From Candidatus Borkfalkia faecavium (GTDB lineage Bacteria > Bacillota > Clostridia > Christensenellales > Borkfalkiaceae), in the NCBI GenBank assembly GCA_019114755.1, contig DXEW01000035.1:1-50075 (forward strand): a DNA stretch of 50,075 bases. The letters are read 5' to 3'. The notes below the pieces were generated by a model. The model worked only from the letters and a program-made list of their open reading frames with translations, was not told where the DNA came from and did not search any database. A program made the position numbers and the translations under genes. Shown one piece after another: positions 7,010 through 14,172 of this stretch (its first letter is position 1; the number at the start of each line of letters is the position of its first letter).

Positions 7010-8014
7010 ATGCTGGCGATCAGGGGAGCTACGACCATTACGGCCGACGAGCCGCAGCAGATCAGAGAGGCGGTGGCGCAGTTGCTGCGCGAGATCGCCG
7101 AAAAAAACCGCCTGCGCGCGGAGGAGATGCTGTTTATTCTCTTTTCCAACACGGCGGACATCCGCTCGCTGTATCCCGCCAAGGCAGCGCGCGAGGCGGG
7201 GTTTGTCTCTCCCGCCCTCTTCTCGGCGGCTGAGCCGGACATCGCGGGGGCGCTGCCCCTGTGCATCCGCGTGCTGGTGCTGGCGGAAAAAGAGGGGAAG
7301 GCCGCGCATGTATATCTGCGCGGTGCGGCTTCGCTGCGCAAAGACCTGAAGAAGTTCGCCGTCGCCCTCGACGGGCCTTCGGGCAGCGGCAAGAGCACGG
7401 TCGCCAAATTATTGGCGGAAAAGTTCGATATCCTCTATCTCGATACGGGCGCCATGTACCGCGCCTGCGCGCTGTATGCCGCGCGGGCGGGGCTTTCGGA
7501 ATTTACCGAAGAGGCGGTGCGCCCGCTCCTTGCTTCGCTGCCGCTGCGCGTCGAATATATCGATGGAGCCCAGCACACGATGCTGGGGGAGGAAGACGTC
7601 TCCGAAGCCATCCGCCGCCCGGAAGTTTCGATGGCGGCATCGCGCATTTCGGCGCTGCGCTGCGTGCGCGAAAAGATGGTGGAGATGCAGCGCAAGATCG
7701 CGTCCGAGCGCTCCTGCGTGCTGGACGGGCGAGACATCGGCTCCTTCGTCCTGCCGAACGCGCCGTTCAAGTTCTATGTGACCGCTTCCTCTAAGGTGCG
7801 GGCGGAACGGCGCTGCAAAGAGCTCCGCGCCAAAGGCTTTGCGGTGGAGCTCGGCGCCATCCAAAAAGAGATCGAAGAGCGTGACGCCAACGACATGAAC
7901 CGCGAATTTTCCCCCCTCGTGCGCGCGGAAGACGCGGTGCTCGTCGATACCTCCGATCTGACCATCGGCGAAGTGGTGGATACCATCTGCAAAAAAATAC
8001 AGGAGAAAGTGTGA
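7010..8014 (+). CDS. fused chorismate mutase (AroH type) and cytidylate kinase
   Basis: The protein has 334 residues. Residues 1-112 match AroH-type chorismate mutase: IRGATT with Arg5, PAKAAREAGF with Lys58 and Arg61, Glu75, CIRVLV with Arg87, and HVYL with Tyr102, in the order of the Bacillus active site. Residues 116-334 are a CMP kinase with Walker A GPSGSGKST (122-130), LDTGAMYR and LDGRDIGSFV. One half converts chorismate to prephenate; the other phosphorylates CMP/dCMP. The two domains are joined by only a few residues (RKDLKKFAVALDG). The start at 7010 has GGAGGT 4 nt upstream; an earlier in-frame start at 6893 would read through intergenic repeat sequence and is rejected. Confidence 0.9.
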   Translation: MLAIRGATTITADEPQQIREAVAQLLREIAEKNRLRAEEMLFILFSNTADIRSLYPAKAAREAGFVSPALFSAAEPDIAGALPLCIRVLVLAEKEGKAAHVYLRGAASLRKDLKKFAVALDGPSGSGKSTVAKLLAEKFDILYLDTGAMYRACALYAARAGLSEFTEEAVRPLLASLPLRVEYIDGAQHTMLGEEDVSEAIRRPEVSMAASRISALRCVREKMVEMQRKIASERSCVLDGRDIGSFVLPNAPFKFYVTASSKVRAERRCKELRAKGFAVELGAIQKEIEERDANDMNREFSPLVRAEDAVLVDTSDLTIGEVVDTICKKIQEKV

Positions 8015-8656
8015 ATGCTGACGTACGGTTTTTTGAAGGGGTTCATGGTGGCGGTCACGCAGGTGCTGTTTCCGTTCAAGCTGATCGGCAAAGAAAAGAT
8101 CAAAGACGGCGCCTGCGTCCTGGTCGGCAACCATTACCGCATCTGGGACATCGTGCACATGGCTTGCACCACCAAAGAAAAGGTGCACTTCATCACCAAG
8201 CAAGAGCTGTATAAGAACAAGTTCCTCGCGCATCTGTGCGACATCGTGGAGGCGATCCCCGTCTCCCGCGACGGGCGCGACGCTAAGGCGGTGATGACGG
8301 CGCTGCGTTACCTCAAAAAGGGCGAAAAGATCTCCATGTTCCCCGAAGGCACGCGCAACCGCACCAAAGAAGAGCTGCTGCCCCTCAACGGCGGTTCGGC
8401 GCTGTTCGCCATCAAGGCGAAGGTGCCCGTCTATCCCGTCATGTGCCTGCGCAAGACGCGCCTGTTTTGGCGGACGAAGATCGTGGTGGGGGACGCCGTC
8501 GATCTGTCCGATTTTTACGACAAGCGCATGACGGCGGAAGACTACGAGGCCGCGGAAGAGCGCATCCGCGAGCGCATGCTCGCCACTAAGCACGACTATA
8601 TCGCCATGCAGGAAGAGAAGAAGCGGCAGAAGAAGGCGAAGAGGGAGCGGAAATGA
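8015..8656 (+). CDS. plsC: 1-acyl-sn-glycerol-3-phosphate acyltransferase
   Basis: The protein has 213 residues of the PlsC/LPLAT family. It makes phosphatidic acid from lysophosphatidic acid at the membrane. The acyltransferase motif NHYRIWD is the H-x4-D block and FPEGTRN is the glycerophosphate-binding block, at about residues 42-48 and 110-116. The N-terminal 25 residues are hydrophobic. It begins directly after the cmk stop codon, with AGGAG at 8001-8005, and overlaps ispH by ATGA. The C-terminus is a Lys/Arg-rich tail. Confidence 0.9.
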   Translation: MLTYGFLKGFMVAVTQVLFPFKLIGKEKIKDGACVLVGNHYRIWDIVHMACTTKEKVHFITKQELYKNKFLAHLCDIVEAIPVSRDGRDAKAVMTALRYLKKGEKISMFPEGTRNRTKEELLPLNGGSALFAIKAKVPVYPVMCLRKTRLFWRTKIVVGDAVDLSDFYDKRMTAEDYEAAEERIRERMLATKHDYIAMQEEKKRQKKAKRERK

Positions 8657-10761
8657 AGGTCACCCTCGCCAAGAGCAGCGGCTTTTGCAGCGGCGTGCAG
8701 CACGCGGTAGACACCGCCATGCGCATCCCGCCCGAAAACGTGTACCTTCTCGGCGAACTCATCCACAACCCCGCCGTCACCCGCGCCGTCAAAGAGCGCG
8801 GCATCGTCACGGTGGAAAGCGTGGACGAGGTGCCGCCCGGGGCGACGCTCATCCTGCGCTCGCACGGCGTGGGCAGGGAGGTTTACGCCGCCTGCAAAGA
8901 GAAGGGCATTTCCGTCGTCGACTGCACCTGCCCCTTCGTCAAAAAGACGCAGGGCATCGTCAAAGACCGTTCCGCGGCGGGCAAGACGGTCGTCGTCGTG
9001 GGCGAAAAGACGCATCCGGAGGTCGTCGGCCTTTGCGGCTGGTGCACGGGCGAGGTGCTCGTGTGCAGCGACCCTGAGGCAGATTTTTCGGCTTTGGCGG
9101 GCAAAGAAGCGGCCGTCGTGGCGCAAACGACTTGTTCGGAAGAAGTTTTTGAAAAAATAATTAAAAATATTGAGAAAGTTTGCGGAAAAACAGTTGAGAT
9201 TTTCAAAACAATTTGTTATACTACTAAGGAGCGTCAGAGAGAAGCGGCGGCTCTCGCGTCGGAATGCGACGCAATGATCGTGATCGGAGGCCTGAACAGC
9301 AGCAATACCAACAAGCTGTTCCGCATCTGCAGCGAACGTTGCGGGCATGTGTTCCGCCTCGAGGACGCAAGCGGCTTTCAGTTTCAAAAAATCAAAAATT
9401 TTAAAAATGTAGGCATTGTGTCCGGGGCATCCACCCCGCACACGCAAACGCAGGAGGTTCTTTTTAAGATGGAAAACAATACAGAAGTGAAGGCAACGAA
9501 CGAAATGGAAGAAGTCGTTGCACAGATGGATAACGGACAGTCGAAATTAAAGAGGGGGCAGCTTGTAACTGCGATCATTTCTTCGGCATCAGACGAAGGC
9601 GTGGCTGTGTTGTTACCGTTCTTCAAAAAGGAGATCTTGCTGGAAAAAGACGAAATCGACTGCGAAGAGTACAAAGCGGAAGATTTTGCCGCCAAAGTCG
9701 GCGACGAGATCGAAGTGATGGTGCTCTCGCCTTCCAACCCCGTCAAGCTGTCGCAGAAGGCGATCAAGCAGCTGAAAGAGGAAGAAGAGAAGATCGAAGC
9801 CATCAGCAACGGCGAAGAGTTCGACGTCACCTGCACGGGCTTCAACAAGGGCGGCCTGACCTCTTCGATGGGCACCTACTCCGTGTTCGTTCCCGCCAAA
9901 GAGATCCGCATGGGCTATGTGAAAGAGCTGGACAAATACGTCGGCAAAAAGCTGCGCCTCAAGGCCCTCGAGATCAAAAAATCCGATCGCAAAAAAGAGA
10001 TCATCGCTTCCCAGCGCGTCATCCTCGAAGAGGAGAAGGCGGCCCGCGATCAGGCGAAGGCTGAAAAGGAAGCGGAATTCTTTGCCAACATCCACGTCGG
10101 CGACGTGGTCGAAGGCAAGGTAGAGCGCGCCACCAACTTCGGCGCATTCGTCTCCGTCAACGGGTTCGACTGCCTGGCGCACATCTCCGATCTTTCCTGG
10201 TCGGGCGTGAAGAACGTGACCGACGTGTTGGAGATCGGCAAAAAATATCAGTTCAAAGTGCTGAAGGTGGACGAGGAGAGCAAAAAGGTCTCCATCGGCT
10301 ACAAGCAGCTGCAGCCCCAGCCTTGGGATCTGGTGGCTGAAAAATACGCCGTCGGCGACGTGGTGCACGGCAAAGTCGTCCGCATCGTTCCCTTCGGCGC
10401 CTTCGTCGAAGTGGAGAGCGGCGTAGACGGCCTGGTGCACGTTTCGCAGATCTCGCACGAGTGGCTGGAAAACCCGACCTCCGTGCTCACCATCGGCGAA
10501 GAGATCGACGCGAAGATCATCGTGCTCGACCCCGCAAGCAAGAAGATGACCCTGTCCATCAAGGCGCTGCTGCCTGAACCCGAAGTCACCAAGGTGCGTC
10601 CTCGCCGCGAGAACAACGGCGAAGAGAAGGGCGAGCGCAGGCAGAGGAAGCCTCGTCAGCCCAGAGAAAACCGCGAGGAAGACGAGTACAGGGAATGGAC
10701 GGAAGGCGGCGTAGGCGGCGCTTCTATCGCAGAAATGCTGCAGAACAAGAACAACGACTAA
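8653..10761 (+). CDS. ispH-rpsA: fused HMB-PP reductase (IspH) and ribosomal protein S1
   Basis: The protein has 702 residues. Residues 1-272 are IspH, the last enzyme of the MEP isoprenoid pathway. Its Fe-S cysteines are Cys12, Cys93 and Cys188; His39, His71 and His121 and the SSN motif at 216-218 are present. Residues 295-650 hold four S1 RNA-binding domains; the last two, from about 475 and 560, are the most regular (VGDVVEGKV and VGDVVHGKV). The tail is Arg/Glu-rich. This fusion is known in clostridia. The frame joins at Met273, which has its own AGGAGGT 10 nt upstream, and a promoter lies within the ispH part, so S1 may also be made alone. Two stretches (9130-9235 and 9385-9480) are strikingly A-rich for this genome. 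Confidence 0.95.
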   Translation: MKVTLAKSSGFCSGVQHAVDTAMRIPPENVYLLGELIHNPAVTRAVKERGIVTVESVDEVPPGATLILRSHGVGREVYAACKEKGISVVDCTCPFVKKTQGIVKDRSAAGKTVVVVGEKTHPEVVGLCGWCTGEVLVCSDPEADFSALAGKEAAVVAQTTCSEEVFEKIIKNIEKVCGKTVEIFKTICYTTKERQREAAALASECDAMIVIGGLNSSNTNKLFRICSERCGHVFRLEDASGFQFQKIKNFKNVGIVSGASTPHTQTQEVLFKMENNTEVKATNEMEEVVAQMDNGQSKLKRGQLVTAIISSASDEGVAVLLPFFKKEILLEKDEIDCEEYKAEDFAAKVGDEIEVMVLSPSNPVKLSQKAIKQLKEEEEKIEAISNGEEFDVTCTGFNKGGLTSSMGTYSVFVPAKEIRMGYVKELDKYVGKKLRLKALEIKKSDRKKEIIASQRVILEEEKAARDQAKAEKEAEFFANIHVGDVVEGKVERATNFGAFVSVNGFDCLAHISDLSWSGVKNVTDVLEIGKKYQFKVLKVDEESKKVSIGYKQLQPQPWDLVAEKYAVGDVVHGKVVRIVPFGAFVEVESGVDGLVHVSQISHEWLENPTSVLTIGEEIDAKIIVLDPASKKMTLSIKALLPEPEVTKVRPRRENNGEEKGERRQRKPRQPRENREEDEYREWTEGGVGGASIAEMLQNKNND
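9194..9222 (+). promoter_or_regulatory. candidate internal promoter for S1 within ispH
   Basis: TTGAGA at 9194-9199, 17-bp spacer, TATACT at 9217-9222, in an A/T-rich stretch of otherwise GC-rich coding sequence. It lies about 250 bp ahead of the potential separate S1 start. Confidence 0.5.
9452..9471 (+). promoter_or_regulatory. internal ribosome-binding site and start for a separate S1 protein
   Basis: AGGAGGT at 9452-9458 precedes an in-frame ATG at 9469-9471 (Met273 of the fusion) by 10 nt. Initiation here would give a 430-residue S1 protein. Confidence 0.5.
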
Positions 10762-10777
10762 TTGAGCAGAATACGCA

Positions 10778-10806
10778 AAGCCCCGCACCCGTCTGCGGGG
10801 CTTTTT
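10778..10806 (+). terminator. intrinsic terminator after rpsA
   Basis: AAGCCCCGCA at 10778-10787 pairs with TGCGGGGCTT at 10794-10803, with loop CCCGTC and a T-run to 10806. Confidence 0.92.
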
Positions 10807-10824
10807 GCGACAGGAGGTGTTAAT

Positions 10825-12771
10825 ATGGCTAAACAAGGCAACATCCGTATATCCAGCGAAAACATGATGCCCATCATCAAAAAGTGGCTGTATTCGGATA
10901 AGGACATTTTTCTGCGCGAGATCGTGGCAAACGGCGTCGACGCCATCACGAAATTCAAAAAGCTCGTCGATCTCGGCGAAGCAGCGGCAGACGATGCGGA
11001 GTACTGCATCAAGATCTCCATCGACAAAGACGCCGGCACACTGAGCGTGGAAGACAACGGCATCGGCATGGACGAGGAGGAGGTGGAAAAGTACATCACC
11101 CAGATCGCCTTTTCGGGCGCGGCCGACTTTTTGGAAAAGTACGAGAAGGCGGGCGGCGAAGGCATCATCGGGCACTTCGGCCTCGGCTTTTATTCGGCGT
11201 ACATGGTCTCCGAGAATATCGAGATCTACACAAGATCGTACCGCGAGGGCGCTGCCGCCGTCCGCTGGGAGTCTGACGGCGAAAGCACCTATACGATCGA
11301 AGCGTGCGACAGGCAGGAGCGCGGCACCAAGATCGTCATGCACATCGCCAAAGAGGAGAAGGAGTTTTTGGAAGAGGGCACCATCCGCTCTCTCGTCGAA
11401 AAATACTGCGCCTTCATGCCCTACAATATCTATCTGAATTTCCAGGGCAAAGACGATAAGCCGCTCAACGACACGCAGCCGCTGTATTTGAAGTCGCCCA
11501 AAGATTGTACCGACGAGGAATACCGTGAATTTTATCGCAAGACCTTCCACGACTATCACGACCCGCTCTTCTGGATCCATCTCAACATGGACTATCCTTT
11601 CCGCCTCAAGGGCATCCTGTATTTCCCCAAAGTCAAGAGCAAGGTGGAACTGGAGCGCGGCAAGGTCAAGCTGTACTGCAACCAGGTGTTCATCGCCGAC
11701 AACATCAAAGAGGTCATCCCCGAATATTTGATGCTGCTCAACGGCGTCATCGACTGCCCGGATATCCCCCTGAACGTCTCGCGCAGCTTTTTGCAGAACG
11801 ACAGGCAGGTACAGAAGATCTCCAAGCACATCACCAAAAAGGTGGCGGACAAGCTGACGGGGCTGTACAAGACCGACCGCGAAAAGTTTGAAAATTCGTG
11901 GAACGACATCTCCGTGTTCATCAAGCTCGGCTGCATCAAAGACGAAGACTTCTATTCCAAGGTCAAAGACATCATCGTCTTCAAAGACCTGAACGGCAAA
12001 TATCAGACGCTGGCAGACTTTGTGGCAGAAAAATCTGCCGAAAAGGAAGACGGCGAAAAGCCCGCCGAGGCTGCGGAAGGGGAAGAAAAGCCCGCCGCTG
12101 CAGAGGCCGCAGAAGGGGAAGCAAAGCCCGAAAACGCCGGGCAGTCGGCTGAAAATGCAGAGGAAAAGAAGGAAGAAAAGCCCAAACAGCCCGCGACCGT
12201 CTACTACGTCTCCGACGAGGTCGGGCAGGCGCAGTACATCTCCATGTTCCGCGGCGCCGGACTCAACGCCATCGTCTGCGATACCTTCATCGACCCGCAC
12301 TTTTTGAGCTATCTGGAATATAAAGAGACGGCGTCCTACCGCTTCCTGCGCATCGATGCCGACGTAGACGCCGCCCTCAAGGCGGGCGAGAGCAACGCCG
12401 ACGACGACAAGGCGCTCGTCGAAGCCTTCAAGGGGGCTTTGAAGAATACGTCCATCGCCGTCAAGGCGGAAAAATTCAAGAGCGGCGGCATCCCCGCCAT
12501 CATCAACGTCTCCGAGTTTTCCCGCCGCTTCGGCGAGATGAACGCCTTCTACGGCTTGGCTGGCGCCGACGCCGACCGCGACATGACGCTGATCGTCAAC
12601 ACCGCCAACCCCGTGGTCGGCTCGTTCCTGCTGCTGGATGCGGAAAAGCAGAAGTTCGTCGCCAACCAGATCTATTATCTGGCCATGCTCTCGTACAAAA
12701 AGCTCTCGCCCGAGGAGATGAAAGATTTTTCCGAGCAGAGCGTATCGCTGCTGCAAGACTATATCAAATAA
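10825..12771 (+). CDS. htpG: Hsp90-family chaperone
   Basis: The ATP-dependent chaperone has 648 residues. The GHKL ATPase domain shows Asn36 in IVANGVDA, DNGIGM (77-82) and GHFGLGFYSAYMVS (117-130). The middle domain includes the SRSFLQND segment near 319-326. Between the middle and C-terminal domains (about 402-457) lies a low-complexity Glu/Ala/Pro/Lys linker with repeated EGEEKP/EGEAKP units, longer than in most bacterial HtpG. The start at 10825 has AGGAGGTG at 10812-10819; an upstream in-frame start would run through the rpsA terminator and is rejected. Confidence 0.95.
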   Translation: MAKQGNIRISSENMMPIIKKWLYSDKDIFLREIVANGVDAITKFKKLVDLGEAAADDAEYCIKISIDKDAGTLSVEDNGIGMDEEEVEKYITQIAFSGAADFLEKYEKAGGEGIIGHFGLGFYSAYMVSENIEIYTRSYREGAAAVRWESDGESTYTIEACDRQERGTKIVMHIAKEEKEFLEEGTIRSLVEKYCAFMPYNIYLNFQGKDDKPLNDTQPLYLKSPKDCTDEEYREFYRKTFHDYHDPLFWIHLNMDYPFRLKGILYFPKVKSKVELERGKVKLYCNQVFIADNIKEVIPEYLMLLNGVIDCPDIPLNVSRSFLQNDRQVQKISKHITKKVADKLTGLYKTDREKFENSWNDISVFIKLGCIKDEDFYSKVKDIIVFKDLNGKYQTLADFVAEKSAEKEDGEKPAEAAEGEEKPAAAEAAEGEAKPENAGQSAENAEEKKEEKPKQPATVYYVSDEVGQAQYISMFRGAGLNAIVCDTFIDPHFLSYLEYKETASYRFLRIDADVDAALKAGESNADDDKALVEAFKGALKNTSIAVKAEKFKSGGIPAIINVSEFSRRFGEMNAFYGLAGADADRDMTLIVNTANPVVGSFLLLDAEKQKFVANQIYYLAMLSYKKLSPEEMKDFSEQSVSLLQDYIK

Positions 12772-12795
12772 TACGCGCGCGTTTGCGCACGCAGT

Positions 12796-12825
12796 GGGCG
12801 CCCGCCGAAAGCGGGCGCTCTTTTC
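12796..12825 (+). terminator. intrinsic terminator after htpG
   Basis: GCGCCCGC at 12798-12805 pairs with GCGGGCGC at 12811-12818 around loop CGAAA, followed by TCTTTTCTTT. Confidence 0.85.
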
Positions 12826-12861
12826 TTTGCCGCCTGCTGCAAACGAATGTTTGAAAAGTGG

Positions 12862-12890
12862 TTGCATAAATGTATAAAATATTGTATAAT
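12862..12890 (+). promoter_or_regulatory. promoter of nadK, possibly giving a leaderless mRNA
   Basis: TTGCAT at 12862-12867, 17-bp spacer and TATAAT at 12885-12890. Transcription would start at about 12897, the A of the nadK ATG. A second option, TTGAAA at 12851 with TATAAA at 12873 (16-bp spacer), would give a leader of about 12 nt. Confidence 0.65.
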
Positions 12891-12896
12891 AAAGGC

Positions 12897-13703
12897 ATGA
12901 AAGTCGGTGTATATTGTAATCGGGCAACAAAAAAATTTTTATCCGTGCGCCTGGCGCTGATCGAGGCGCTGCGCGGGGCGGGCATTCCCTTTGCCGAATT
13001 TGCCGAAGTGGACGCCATCGGCGGCGTCGACGTGCTCGTCGTATTGGGCGGAGACGGCACCATCCTGAAGGTGGCGATCGAAGCGGGCAGGCGCGGTATC
13101 CGCGTCCTCGGCATCAATGCGGGCAACCTCGGCTTTCTGACGGAGTTTGAAGGGGATCAGGTACAGGAGGCGGTGCGGCTGCTGTCGGGCAAGTACGATA
13201 CCGAGCAGCGCAGCGTTTTGGAAGTTGTCGTCAACGGCAATTCCTTTTACGCCCTCAACGAGGCGGTGTTCCAGCGCCGGTACGAGCCCGAGGCGGACGA
13301 CAACGTGGTCGCCGTCTGTGCCGAAATAGACGGGAAAAAGGTGGACGAATTCGTGGGCGACGGCATCATCATCAGCACGCCCACCGGTTCTACCGCCTAT
13401 TCGCTGTCGGCGGGCGGTTCCATCCTCACGCCCGGCATCGCCGCCTTCATCCTGACGCCCGTGTGCGCCCATTCGCTGCACAACAGGCCCATCGTCTATG
13501 CCGATTCGAGCCTTTTGCGCGTCCGCCTTTCCGAGCGCCGCGCCGGCGTCGCGCTGTACTGCGACGGAAAGCCCGTCGGCGATCTGCACTACGGCGACAA
13601 GATATTGCTCAAAAAGGCAGATTTCGGCGTCGAATTTATCAAAAATAAAGACAGCAACTTTTTTGACAGGCTCTTGTTCAAGCTGAACAAGTGGAGCAAA
13701 TAA
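12897..13703 (+). CDS. nadK: NAD kinase
   Basis: The protein has 268 residues and phosphorylates NAD to NADP. The diagnostic GGDGT motif lies near residue 47, followed by GINAGNLGFLTEF. GDGIIISTPTGSTAYSLSAGG is the second conserved block, near 160. I place the start at 12897 because the protein then begins MKVGVYCN like its relatives. The only SD-like sequence (AAAGG) is 1 nt away, and the -10 box ends 6 nt upstream, so translation may be leaderless. A start at 12870 would lie upstream of the promoter -10. NadK-argR-recN is a standard Firmicutes order. Confidence 0.92.
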   Translation: MKVGVYCNRATKKFLSVRLALIEALRGAGIPFAEFAEVDAIGGVDVLVVLGGDGTILKVAIEAGRRGIRVLGINAGNLGFLTEFEGDQVQEAVRLLSGKYDTEQRSVLEVVVNGNSFYALNEAVFQRRYEPEADDNVVAVCAEIDGKKVDEFVGDGIIISTPTGSTAYSLSAGGSILTPGIAAFILTPVCAHSLHNRPIVYADSSLLRVRLSERRAGVALYCDGKPVGDLHYGDKILLKKADFGVEFIKNKDSNFFDRLLFKLNKWSK

Positions 13704-13715
13704 GCGGAGGAGATC

Positions 13716-14165
13716 ATGCGCAGCAGCAGGCAGGCAGTCATTTTAGAGATCATCGGCAACATGGAGATCGAAACGCAGGAAGAGCTTTGCGCGGAACTCA
13801 ACCGCCGCAATTACAGCGTCACCCAGGCGACCGTCTCGCGCGACATCAAGGAACTGCGCCTTTTTAAGGTGGCGGGAACGGAAAAAAAGTATAAATATGC
13901 GTTCATCGACGACGCGAGCAACAAGATCTCGCCCAAGATGCACAACCTCTTCCGCGAGTGCGTGCTGTCTATCCGCTCGGCGATGAACCAGATCGTCATC
14001 AAGACGCTGCGCGGCAACGGCAGCAACGCGGGCATGATCGTCGATAAGCTCAACCTGCCCGAAGTGCTCGGCTCCATCGCAGGAGACGACACTCTCCTCA
14101 TCGTGGCGACGGATGAAGAGAAGGCGAAGATCGTCGTCGAAAAACTCAACGAATTTTTGAAGTGA
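13716..14165 (+). CDS. argR: arginine repressor/regulator ArgR
   Basis: The protein has 149 residues. The winged-helix N-terminus (about 1-70) carries TVSRDIKEL. The C-terminal hexamerisation and arginine-binding domain contains GNGSNAGMIVDKLNLPEVLG and GDDTLLIV, where the aspartate pair contacts arginine in this family. It starts 12 bp after nadK with a GGAGGAG ribosome-binding site and lies 7 bp before recN. No arg biosynthesis genes are in this window. Confidence 0.93.
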   Translation: MRSSRQAVILEIIGNMEIETQEELCAELNRRNYSVTQATVSRDIKELRLFKVAGTEKKYKYAFIDDASNKISPKMHNLFRECVLSIRSAMNQIVIKTLRGNGSNAGMIVDKLNLPEVLGSIAGDDTLLIVATDEEKAKIVVEKLNEFLK

Positions 14166-14172
14166 GCGCGCC

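Noticed and set aside
7010-8014. Two separate genes aroH and cmk with a missed stop
   Set aside because: The frame is continuous, no SD or start codon lies at the junction, and both domains are complete.
9130-9240. A-rich block in ispH as a foreign insertion
   Set aside because: The frame is intact and encodes conserved IspH residues including Cys188, so it is native sequence with altered codons.
9613-12930. Very long open frame (1105 codons) on the minus strand
   Set aside because: It is antisense to rpsA and htpG, crosses two terminators and has no SD. GC-rich codon use creates such shadows throughout this window.
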